DNA of 64,000 bases from Primula veris (Eukaryota > Streptophyta > Magnoliopsida > Ericales > Primulaceae). The number at the start of each line of letters is the position of its first letter. Position 1 is the first letter of the stretch. Positions 1 through 9,875 of this stretch are shown here, in pieces. The DNA lies in NCBI GenBank assembly GCA_963682055.1, contig OY821748.1, forward strand, positions 32,409,661-32,473,660, given 5' to 3'. The notes under the pieces were generated by a model, which worked only from the letters and a program-made list of their open reading frames with translations, ran no database searches and was not told the DNA's origin. The translations under genes and the position numbers were made by a program.

Positions 1-2652
1 AGGAACGACGTGAAGTAACATGGCATAACCCACTCAGTCTTAGCTTGATCCCAAAACTGCACTTAGTGATAAGTAAGTGCATAGACTCCCTCAAGTCTAA
101 CTAAATGCCAGACGCATTTAATGACTTTATGAGATGTCACGAGATCATTTATACCTGCTGCAAAATGCTTGCAAGGATAGACGTCCCTGTCGGACGCCGT
201 GTTCCTGTCGTAACACGTTGCTTTGACCGAACCCGCCAAGCAAAGGACGCTGTCGTCGGCCGTCAGTCTTTCGTCCTTCCCAAGATATGAGGAAGTTGAC
301 CGGTTCTTAATTCGTTCAGCCCCAGAGGTGGTGAACTGAAACTCGTTTGTTGCACGAGATTATAAAGGATCAAGGAGATGTGTGATTTCCTCCTCATCCT
401 AAGAATCTCGAAATATTTGTCGATCATGATATCTAAGACGATATTGAAGCGAAACGAGACTGTCATTGATTACTTGTTCATATATTCGGTGACGACTGAT
501 AATATGAACAAATTATGACAGAGAACCATGTACCGTTGCCTGAAGTCAACGTAGAATAGACTGTACTAATGGAAACTTGCAATCCAAGTAGACTCCTTAG
601 CGAAAGTGTGTTCGGACCTGTAGTTCCAACACCACCAATGTTAAACGAGTTCGTTTATTTGGTTATTCGTAAGGAAAAGTGATGAGAATAATGAGATTGT
701 AGAATGCTCGCATAGTAGCGCAAGGCTTCTCTCACACCTTGGAATTGATTACGAGATGGTTGATTTCCTCGTAATGGACATTATAACAGTCCCCTACTTT
801 ACCAGTTTAGTAGTTTCCGAAAAACTGAGTATGCAGCCATGAATGTGGTCACGGTTTTATCTCTATGGGGATTTAGACAAAGAGATATAGATGAAGGTCC
901 CTATGTGACTTCATGTGCTTAAATCAAGTAGTTTCTGACCACGGAACACGATCTCAATTGACTGAGACGTTCACTATATGGATTAATATAATCCGAGCAG
1001 ATGTGGTATACCGCCTAAGTGAGTACTTGATTAGCTTGGGATACTTGAACAGGTATTATGCCCTTGCGTGTTTTATTACGCGATCCATTTTTGGATTTGC
1101 CTTCGAGATGAAGGATTTTGGGAAGATACGGTAGTGACTCAACCTGATGATTGAGTCCCGTAAATATTGAATCTAAGGCCATGATTCAGACTACACCCAG
1201 AAGGTGTTATGACGTTTTAGTCATCATGACGCTAAGTCGTCAGATTCTCCCATGATCGTTCGATCACTAGACATTGATATAGACCCAGTCCGTCCCTGAT
1301 GAGACGATGAAAAGATATTGAACCATGATGTTCATATCTAAGTACAATAAGCGCATCATTATACTTGGTCTAATGTGCTAGGACGAACATCTCGTATGTT
1401 GTGAATGGTATAGCTCGACACAACATTGCGCTAACACGCTGCCATCGAAATGGCATAAAAGACAGTTTCCCATTACCTTAAGATAATTGTGGATGAGGGC
1501 TTGTCTTATCCCATTTTGCATCATCGAGTGTACCTACCCCCTTCGGTACTCGAATTAATGCAACCCTTTTTCGGTTATACCGATGCCGGTTACTTATCAG
1601 ACCCGCATAAGGGATATTCCTAACATGGTCTGTCTTTACCATTAGGAATAAGGCAATATATTGAAGGTCTTGGAATGACTCCAAATGAATCACTCTGATC
1701 TACTCGTGCTCTATGAGACGACTAGAGAGTGTATATGCCTTCTAGCTCATATGAGCCATATTTGAATTACATATGCTCTGTCTCATAATCCAGATAAAAC
1801 ACTTGTCATAGAAGGCAACTTGTTGTTATCGATCAAGAGAGACATGACTACATTATGCTATTTAGCATTTCTCGTCGAAATAAATCTTCACATATGAAGT
1901 TTAAGAGCATCCTGTCGAATGCTCATTTTATTTCACGTTATATTTTCTTGCATACAGTCGTATGCAAGTAAATGAAGCATCCAGTCGAATGCTCGTACTC
2001 TTTCTTGAAATATGAAATCCTTGCACCCAGTCGTGTGCAAGTGAGGGGGAGCATCCAGGTGAATGCTTATTGTACTAATTACTACTTAGTCGAAATTCTC
2101 GCACCCTGTCGTGTGCAAGTGAGGGGGAGCATCCAGTCGTATGCTCGTGTACTCTTTTTGTCCTTAGACCAAGGTTTTTTCCCACTGGGTTTTCCTTGGC
2201 AAGGTTTTTAGCGAGACACGTTCCCATCATACCTCACTTAAGATTGCCGAAATTAGGGGGAGTATCCTGTTGTATACTTCTTACCACTGTGTACTCTTTT
2301 GTCCTTCGACTAGAGGTTTTTTCCATTGGGTTTACTCTAGCAAGGTTTTGATGAGGCACCTATTTTGTGGTTGATCCCTACTACTACCACTGTTGCACTC
2401 TTTTTCCTTCGATCAGAGATTTTCCCATTGGATTTGCTCCGGCAAGGTTTTGATGAGGCACACTGTTTTGTGGTTAGTTACTTACATGATATTTCGGCCT
2501 ATATCATTCGGCTACACAGTTTCTCCTAGGTACCGGTTTTGTCCCACACTGGGTTTTCCGTCCCTAAGGTTTTTATGTGTTTAGCACTGCGAATGAACTC
2601 GACTCAGATCGAATGCATGAATACGAAGAATTCAAGACGTCCAAAGGGGGAG
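1..2652 (+). pseudogene. Decayed Ty1/copia gag-pol relic (RT and RNase H part)
   Basis: No long ORF survives, but copia polyprotein landmarks appear in order in shifting frames. An integrase/RT-linker-like stretch lies near 170-260. RT-like NDENNEIV followed by a decayed KARLVAQGF-type region lies at about 680-760. The SEYLISLGYLN and PCVFI-like RT stretch lies near 1015-1095, and an RNase H-like AGYLSDPH motif near 1585-1615. Stops and indels interrupt all of them. The 5' end lies outside the window. In such elements this region encodes reverse transcriptase and RNase H; here it can make no protein. Family recognition is from motif memory, but motif order plus the adjoining purine tract and LTR make the copia call firm. 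Confidence 0.8.
1908..2470 (+). repeat. Short direct repeats in the 3' non-coding part of the copia relic
   Basis: Two repeat types are interleaved before the LTR. The first is a GCATCC(A/T)GTCGAATGCTC-like unit with a TTGCA(C/T)CCAGTCGTGTGCAAG partner, seen three to four times between 1908 and 2145. The second is a pyrimidine-rich CTTCGA...GGTTTT(T)CCCATTGGG...AAGGTTTT unit, seen at about 2160-2215, 2300-2355 and 2405-2460. Repeats of this kind are common just upstream of the purine tract in plant copia elements. Confidence 0.7.
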
Positions 2653-2867
2653 TGTTGTAAGATATTATTGGACTATTGGGCCTTACTCATAGTGGGCCTA
2701 AGTTGGGCTTTCTATCTTGTATAACCCTAACCTCTAGTATATAAAGAAGGTTAGGGTCCCCTTTTATTGATACATTCTGATTAATAAAGACTCTACTGTT
2801 TACTCTCTCTATGTTCTCTCTATGTCTCCTATATAATATATATACTGAGCTAATAAGACTCACAACA
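2653..2867 (+). repeat. 3' LTR of the copia relic (215 bp)
   Basis: A polypurine tract (AAAGGGGGAG, 2643-2652) is followed directly by TGTTGT, and the block ends ACAACA at 2867, giving a 6-bp inverted terminus. A TATA box (TATATAAAG, about 2737) sits in the expected promoter place. The matching 5' LTR and target duplication lie outside the window. Confidence 0.75.
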
Positions 2868-2903
2868 AGAATTACATTTCTATGCATAAGCAGATTTTTA
2901 TGA

Positions 2904-3308
2904 ATTCGATCCTTATTTCCTATTAATAACTGAACCACCCATTCCCACCCAGATAGTGCAGAAGTGAAACAAAGGCACCTTGTTCATCTAAGACAACAAG
3001 AAATTTTCAATGTATGATAATCCGGCTATAAGCACCGTATTTTGCAACCACCTCTTCTTTTTAGTAAAAAACTGCAACGGCTTTTTGTAGAGTTTTATTT
3101 TTTTCGTCATCATTTCCTTCATTCGATTCTTATTTCCTGTTAATAACTGAACCACCCATTCCAACCCAGATAGTGCATAAATGCAACAAAGGCACCTTGT
3201 TCATGTAAGGCAACAAGTAATTTTCAATGTATGATAATCCGGCTATAAGCACAGTATTTTGCAACAACCTCCTCTTTTTAGCAAAAAATTGTAACTGCTT
3301 TTCGACAA
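2904..3308. repeat. Direct duplication of about 185 bp
   Basis: The block starting ATTCGATCCTTATTTCC at 2904 recurs at 3121, an offset of 217 bp. Both copies run through ...AATCCGGCTATAAGCAC... to an AACTGC/AACGGC end. They differ at scattered bases (roughly 90% identity by eye). No ORF or transposon terminus was recognised. The first copy begins 36 bp after the copia LTR. Confidence 0.8.
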
Positions 3309-3603
3309 ACTTAGTAAAATACTAATTCAAAATGAGATAAATAACATTCTTCGATTTTAAAATGACACCTTATCACCAGTTTAGTGATATTTACACATTG
3401 AAACAATTAATGAGAATGAACCCAAAAACAAATCAATTATTTTTCCTAAAGATTAAGCACAACAAATGTTTTTCATATAAGATGACCATCAGATATTTTA
3501 AATTCTTACACAACAGTTGGTTTGGCTATTCTAAGAGAAAAAGGTTTGTTGGGTGTAACTTTCAAACGAAACTTATAAGTTGGATGAGAATAAATCTAAC
3601 TCA

Positions 3604-4034
3604 CGCTGCAACAAACTTAAGAATTAGAGATAATCTTTTTTAGAGACAATCAAATTTTACAAATTGTAACTTTTCGGGATAAAAATAAATTTTTATACAA
3701 AAAAAAAAAAAAAATTGTCCCCAAATCTAACTTTTAGGCACGTAATTTGAAAAAAAATTGTCTATAAAGACAATCTCATACGTACATAAAAAGACAATTT
3801 AATTTCGTTTCAAAAATTATTTGGTGATAAGTTTTAATTGTCTCCTTATGTTCGTATGAGAATGTCATTGGAGACAAAATAAAATTTCAAATTATGTGCC
3901 TAAAATTTAAATTTATAGACAAAAAAATTATTTTTGTGTCTAAAAGATTATTTTTGTTCTGAAAAGTTATCATTTAGAGAAAAAATTTGATTGTGCTAAA
4001 AATATTATCTCTAATTCTTAAATTTGTTGTAGGG
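3604..4034. mobile_element. CACTA-like foldback MITE (431 bp)
   Basis: The two halves (3604-about 3812 and about 3829-4034) are inverted copies of each other over nearly their full length, both containing ACAA(C)TTAAGAATTAGAGATAA near the tip. The termini read CGCTGCAAC and, inverted, CCCTACAAC, close to the CACTACAA end of plant CACTA (En/Spm) elements. A 3-bp direct repeat TCA flanks both sides (3601-3603, 4035-4037), the duplication size of that superfamily. It has no coding capacity. The superfamily call is tentative because neither end retains an exact CACTA. Confidence 0.7.
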
Positions 4035-4654
4035 TCACCAACTTAAAATTAAGCTCCAACCAAATAAGTCCAAAGTTATCTGTCCAAAATTTTACCCATA
4101 TCCGAATAAAAAAAAAGTTACACAAACACAAAATCCCACTATCTATAAAACCAGAGTACATAAATTATGATTATACCAACATTCCAAATTCATATAAATA
4201 AATTCAACCCAATTCATATGAGTTAAACATGGATTCATTAAAATTCGTTCTTAAGAATTATGTGAAACACACATAAAATGCGAACGTTGTTGGAATTTAT
4301 GCTCAAAAGCATATTTTTATTATTCAAAATAATTAATTTTGGAAATTAACAATTAATTTTATGTGAATATGTTGTGAACATATTATTAATATCATAAAAA
4401 AATCCTTGATTATTTATGTGACTTTAAACATTGTATATAAGTGTTATATACTAGAGAATACTGTTTAAGGATAATAATCAAAACGAGTTCGTAATAGTTG
4501 TTGATAGTGACCAACAAATAAATTAAAGTTATGGATTCGTTAATTAATATTACTAGGACTGTTCTTTCTCATTAAGAATTAAATGGTCTTATTCTCATCA
4601 TTGATTTAGATTTAGCGTGACATTAATTGAAAGTACTCTGCATAGTGAAAATAC

Positions 4655-4860
4655 AAAACTTGCCTTCTAACATGGGAGAAATATCTATCTCGTACCCTTA
4701 TTCTTGGTCAATAGCATTTTGACATGTATGAAAAAGAAAATTAGTATAATTAAGTCTTTTTCTTGCTATAATTTATTACTAAAAGTTACAAATCAAATCA
4801 TTTTTACTATCAAAATTATCTAATGATCATATGTAAGTGAACATGTGACAGTTTGTATAA
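4655..4860 (+). repeat. Left arm of a dispersed inverted repeat (partner 6745-6920)
   Basis: The stretch with TTTTGACATGTATGAAAAA, AAAATTAGTATAA and ACAAATCAAATCATTTTTAC reappears in inverted orientation near 6775-6875. Similarity continues outward: AAACTTGCCTTCTAACATG here corresponds to a divergent match beyond the partner. Family unknown. Confidence 0.65.
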
Positions 4861-5157
4861 ATTATCTATCATGGCTTGAAATATTAACCAAAAAGTTGAC
4901 CGAATAAATAGCAAATAATTTATATCTTTATTTTTTTTATGATTTTTTTGTATATGTTCAAATTGTATTTGAGTATAGCAAATATTTTAGCTTTTACTAT
5001 TGATTTATTAACAAAGGTTGGAAATATTTTTTTCTACCGATTTTTTAAAATTCATTCGATACATGTATCTTCAAAATAACAAATAGATTGATCGTCGTGG
5101 ACTCTATTTTCTTTAGCATTCATAGCCTGACTTCGAAAGTGTGCAAAATTAAAAACT

Positions 5158-5206
5158 AGTTACAAAAAATTACCAATTACAAAAAATTACCAATTACAAA
5201 AAATAT
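5158..5206. repeat. Short tandem repeat, about 17-bp unit x3
   Basis: TTACAAAAAATTACCAA occurs twice in tandem, followed by a third partial copy. Confidence 0.8.
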
Positions 5207-5543
5207 TATTTTAATTCAGATAATCGAATTAAGAAGATTAATAAATCTTTAGTGACTAATACTTATACAGTAAAAAGGTTTCGTAATCACCTTTGTTATA
5301 GAACTCGTTGAATACGTTGGCCAAAAATTTGAGTACTACAAGATGTTTGAGTCAAAAATGAAAGAATAAAATTTACTACTAATTTTAGTATAAAATATAT
5401 TAGATGTAGGAAAGGATATGTATAATAATTGATATACATTAAAAGAATTGATATACACTATCTGTAAGTAAAATGACTTACCCATAATTTTTTTTTATAA
5501 AATCTTGCGTTTGAACTTTGACAATATGTTGGAAGTATAGCAA

Positions 5544-5586
5544 ATATATATATAATATATATGTATATATATATATATATATATGC
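5544..5586. repeat. (AT)n microsatellite
   Basis: Alternating AT run with two interruptions (one ATAATAT, one ATGTAT). Confidence 0.9.
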
Positions 5587-5734
5587 AGAAATGTTTGATT
5601 CGGCCTAAAATATGTAATTTTCAGATATTAATTATAGCATTAAATCCAACTTTACATTGCGTAAATAGGTGTTTTTATACCAATTTACTATCTTTATGTA
5701 TTTTAGGATCGGTTATCTATTTATATGTGAAATT

Positions 5735-6450
5735 GTCCTTTTATGTGCAAATATGTTAAGAAATTAAATGAAAGGATTGAAGACGCAAGTCGTAGGAGAT
5801 AAAAGATCTAAAAGAAAACAATAATAAATTTATATTCAGTTAAAAGAGCTAGAATTGGGGAGAAATGAATAAATCTAACCAAAAAGGAAAGAAATTATGT
5901 TTTCTGCCAGATGATTCGAATCAACCTCAATTATTCGAATAAGAAGATATTCCGCCGCCACAAATCTATGACGTGTCATAATTCTATTGGACAAAAGATA
6001 ACTTATTCGAATAAGACCCTCTTATTCGAATAACTGAATTTTAGAGTTTAGGGTCTGTAATTTTCTGAATTGACTTTTATAAATACCCAAGACCTACAAT
6101 ATTTTTGTTGGCCGTTTTTATTAACGAGAGGCATATTTTTCGTTTTTTTTTTTCTTCCTTCTTTCTAAAAATAGTTCCTTCTAATAAATTATAAATTATA
6201 AATTTATTTACCATTGTAGGCTGAGCATTGATGTTTCTCCATTGTTACTTTGATGAGTTCATACCTCCTTCTACTTGCAATTTATTTTACAAGTAAATTC
6301 TACCATTTATCTTTTATTCGTCTTTTATTTATTTTTACGTTATAAATTACATACTTGCTAGTTTATCGCTTGAATAAGGATTGACAACCCTTGTCTCAGT
6401 ATTTTGATTATTCTTGCATGTTAGTTTAGGGTTAGTTTAAGTAAAAACAA
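5735..6450 (+). repeat. Possible LTR-derived block
   Basis: It has repeated TTATTCGAATAA palindromes (5930-6035), then a TATA box (TTTATAAATACCC, about 6077). After about 300 bp comes GGATTGACAACCC, a phrase I associate with plant gypsy LTR/leader regions. About 180 bp further on is GCCGACCCCAATACTCTTGC, which resembles the leader after such LTRs. No paired LTR or target duplication was found, so this is only a likely fragment or solo LTR. Confidence 0.4.
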
Positions 6451-6744
6451 AGATGTGAGCCATATCTTTAATTAAAAATCATAAAAAGCGTATCCTAAAT
6501 CATGTTTATAACAATTTAACATTGTCTCCGTGAAATGAATCTTACTTATCACATTAAAAGTACGGCCGACCCCAATACTCTTGCTAGGTAAAAATGATTT
6601 ATTTTTATAACACGTTTTAAGTCCGACCAATGTTCAAATTTATAGTAAGGTGTTCTTATAAAACATCTGAGATTTTTTTTAAGTAAGATCAAACTCAAAG
6701 GATATTTGTTACTAACCTTGCGTCAAACTTTGTATGCTTAAAAT

Positions 6745-6920
6745 ACTGCACAAATAGATATTTGTGATTAGTAGTATGTAATTATAGTAAAAATGATTTG
6801 ATTTGTAATTTTTATGGCAAGAAATAAAATTTATACTAATTTTATTTTTCATACATGTCAAAATGTAATTGGTCTCGTAGCGGCTAGATACTCCTCTCAT
6901 GAAAGGAGTCGAGTTTCATT
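6745..6920 (-). repeat. Right arm of the dispersed inverted repeat (partner 4655-4860)
   Basis: The reverse complement of this block aligns with 4655-4860, best over GTAAAAATGATTTGATTTGT and the ATTTTTCATACATGTCAAAATG stretch (read here in plus orientation). A 62-codon minus-strand ORF (6712-6900) over it has very biased Asn/Ile/Tyr composition and is not called a gene. Confidence 0.65.
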
Positions 6921-7228
6921 CCGGGAAGTTAGTGTCCCTTGGCCGGTTGTTTGATAATTAACTAATACATATATACGTATTCTTTTAGCACGAGACTGTA
7001 TCTATTATGAGTACCTTGCCAATCAGAAAAAAATAAAACATGAATTGTAGACCGGCTCAAAGGGACTGCACTTGACAACACGTTTTTGACCTCTTCTGTT
7101 TTTGTAGACAACACATTGACATTGTCAATGTCACCTATTTTAATTGCTTTGTTTGTTTAATGAAAATTAGTCAAGCAAGTTCATTATCTTATACCTAATT
7201 TGACGATTTCAAGTCAAATAAATGTACA

Positions 7229-8126
7229 CTAGTAAAACACCTCTATAAGTATACTTTATATATGAATAATCTCTGTATAGTCATAAAAAATACCGGTCCC
7301 AACTTGGGGCTGTTTTAAATAAAAATAAACTCTCTATTGTTATATTTCATAAATTTTTGGAATCACGTTAGTAATAAATTCACCTATTTATAGTAATAAA
7401 ATGACATTTCATATTTAAAAATATATATACGTTGTTACGCATTAAGTTTAAAATGATGTAAAATACTTATGTTAAGTCGTTTTTGACGATAAACTAATAT
7501 TTTTGCTACTATAACCACTACAAAAAAATATTCATATAGCAACAGTTTAGTTACAGTTTGTCTGATACTATAGGGCTTGTTGCTGAAATTTAGCAACAGT
7601 ATAACAACAATTTCTGTTGCTAAGTGCTGATAACTGTTACTATACTGTTGCTGAATTTTCTGCACCAAGTCGTATAGTAACTGACTAATTGTTACTATCC
7701 GGTTATTTTCTTATAGTGAACGTCTTATAACTCGTACACGCGTAATAGCTCGTACACATTGGCACATCTGGCAACTCAAAACTGATATTGATAGACATGC
7801 TGAAGATTTTTGGCATGAAACATTTTGTTTCTATAGTATTATCCTTCGGGGTATCTACTTTTATTCTTGTATTATGCGATTCATCCATATTCATTTGCAT
7901 GGTCGTACATGTATTTGTTTTCTAAGAACATTAAAACTAAAATTGTGTACATTTTACGCTTTGTTTATATTAATGTGGTACATGCATTTTGTATCTTATA
8001 TTATGGTTATAAATTTATTTATTTATAAAAAAATATCTTTTATATGTAAGCTCTACTTAAAAATAACCTCACTATAGTAATAATTTCTCGTGGTTCCAAT
8101 AATATGACTGTATACAGGTTTTACTA
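7229..8126. mobile_element. Emigrant-like (pogo/mariner-type) non-autonomous element, interrupted
   Basis: The left end AGTAAAACACCTCTATAAG and right end (inverted) AGTAAAACCTGTATACAG resemble the Emigrant MITE terminus, from memory CAGTAAAACCTCTATAAAT. Internal pieces such as ACTCTCTATTGTTATATTTC match the second copy at 9107-9631. A complete CACTA MITE sits inside. No transposase ORF is present; the 67-aa ORF at 7874-8077 is AT-driven. Confidence 0.65.
7516..7718. mobile_element. CACTA MITE (203 bp) nested in the Emigrant-like element
   Basis: It starts CACTACAAAAAAATA and ends, inverted, CACTATAAGAAAATAACC, with a 3-bp duplication AAC on both sides (7513-7515, 7719-7721). The interior repeats AGCAACAG/GTTGCTA-type words in both orientations. 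No coding capacity. Confidence 0.85.
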
Positions 8127-8139
8127 TAATTCAAATAAG

Positions 8140-8420
8140 AAAAATGATGGACCTTAAAAATTAGGTCGAGTGCGTGAGTCTCGGTTCCCAAGGTTGGAAC
8201 CAATAGGGAAATTCCCTTCTAGGGATTTGCCCGCTAACTCTGTTGCTGTTATGCTTATAAACTTTTCCTTGCTTTGAGCCAATAGTAAAATTCCGTTGTA
8301 GGGTAATTGCCCATCTTCTTCGCTTGTAGCTACGTAATATCTGCACACTCAAGCTAAAATCAAGGGGGACTTGGAGGTTTTTACCACCGTTCACCCTCCT
8401 TCGTCTGGAGGAGTTGTAAG
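8140..8420. other. Unrecognised GC-richer block
   Basis: It is less AT-rich than its surroundings. Two overlapping minus-strand ORFs of 64 and 77 codons have mixed composition but no motif I recognise. It could be a decayed gene or transposon fragment. Confidence 0.25.
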
Positions 8421-8929
8421 GATGTGTGAATCTCTTATGGTGTATATAATATATTTAATATATGGATATGAATGGAAGTAAGGTTTAGTAATACCCGGTT
8501 TTTAGTGTATATTTGTAGAGAGATATGATTTGTGAATCCTTTATTCGTGGTTAATAAACTCTTCATATAAGCGGATGGACTAAATGTTTTATTAGTACAG
8601 TCTTGACAATCATATCTGATCATGTCATAATATATTTCTTGTCTTATCAATGATATATTATAATGATCCCCTCAGTATCTTTCCATGTGTATCCGCCGAC
8701 TTTGACCTACTATTAGAGAAGAGTGTTGCTGCCGGCCTACTCAAGGAAAATATGTAACTCAACAATATGTCCCAATATGATATGATAAAATATGTGTAGA
8801 ATACATTCTAACAGTTTATAAACACAAAAAAAAATCTAAAATTTTAAAATTTGGGCAAAAAAAAGTTAAGCGTGCACGAAATGGGATACACATTATGTGA
8901 CAGAATATTTGGACTCTATTTATAGCCAC

Positions 8930-9101
8930 TAGCATGGACAGAACTAGTTGGGGGTTGACCCAGGCAACTCCCTCGTAGTTTTTAAAAAGAAATTCTTAGC
9001 AAAATTTTATTTATATTACAAAAATAGTGATTTAGTCCCATATATGATTTTTTTTTTTAATCCTGCCTTCCCCATTTATTAATCTCGGCTCCACCACTAA
9101 C
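8930..9101. mobile_element. Possible small TIR element
   Basis: The left edge AGCATGGACAGAACTAG and the inverted right edge AGTGGTGGAGCCGAG are loosely alike. Such sequences often mark hAT-like MITEs in plants. No clear target duplication was found. Confidence 0.25.
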
Positions 9102-9106
9102 CATTA

Positions 9107-9631
9107 CAGTAAAACCTCTCTATATGAATACTCTGTATAGGAATAACTTCGCTCATAAAAATTATCGATGTCAACTCGGTCCAGTTATAAATAGGAATAA
9201 ATTCTCTATTGTCATATTCCGTACATTTCCGTGTTCTCATTAGTTATAAATTCACCTTGTTATATGAATAAATAATATTTTATTGTAAAAAAATATATGT
9301 TTTTCCATCAAATTTGGATGATTGAGAAAAACGTTTATATCTATTTTGTTATTTTAGTGAAGTTATATCATTTGTGTAACTAATATTTGATTTTCTACAT
9401 CAATTACATGTGTAGTTTGTATCTTATCGACAGCGGAAGTACGATGATGACATACAAGTTATATATGGCTTTACACATTCATATATATGTTTATCTTATA
9501 TTATATTAATACTTCTAATTTTAATTTTAAAAATTTTTGTATTTTTTATATGTAACCTGTAGAAATAACCTATCCCTATATTAATAATTTTCGGTAATCT
9601 CAATATACACGACTGAATAGAAGTTTTAGTG
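9107..9631. mobile_element. Emigrant-like element (525 bp) in the promoter of host gene 1
   Basis: The left end CAGTAAAACCTCTCTATATG is preceded by TA. The inverted right end reads CACTAAAACTTCTATTCAG. It shares AATAAATTCTCTATTGTCATATTCC-like interior with the element at 7229. It ends 244 bp upstream of the start codon of the Grx-DEP-DUF547 gene, so it may contribute promoter sequence. Confidence 0.7.
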
Positions 9632-9806
9632 AAGTTAAATTTAGCCATGTGACATTAGTGGTTAATCAAACAAATAAGACCATAACGTATTATCATTTGT
9701 GTATTTCTATCTTTCCCGATTTAATTAATTAATTCCAAGTTATTTAATACTATTTTCGTTGGGCATCTAACAATAAATCCCAAAACTCATTATAAAAATT
9801 AAAACG

Positions 9807-9875
9807 CTTCCCCCCCTTCCTTGTTTCTCTCTCCTTGTTTCCATACCTTCATTTCCGTAAGAGAAAATAAAATAA
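9807..9875 (+). promoter_or_regulatory. Pyrimidine patch and 5' leader of host gene 1
   Basis: A C/T-rich run (CCCCCCCTTCCTTG... TCTCTCTCC) of about 40 bases lies just before the ATG at 9876. This resembles a plant core-promoter Y patch or CT-rich leader. No convincing TATA box was seen at the usual distance. Confidence 0.45.

Larger units (their letters stand above)
4038..5734. other. AT-rich intergenic DNA, no gene seen
   Basis: No ORF with protein-like composition and no RNA gene was found. It contains one arm of a dispersed inverted pair (4655-4860), a triple TTACAAAAAATTACCAA repeat (about 5158-5206) and an (AT)n microsatellite (about 5544-5586). Confidence 0.6.

Noticed and set aside
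3362..3643. 93-codon plus-strand ORF
   Set aside because: AT-driven composition, runs into the CACTA-like foldback, no motif.
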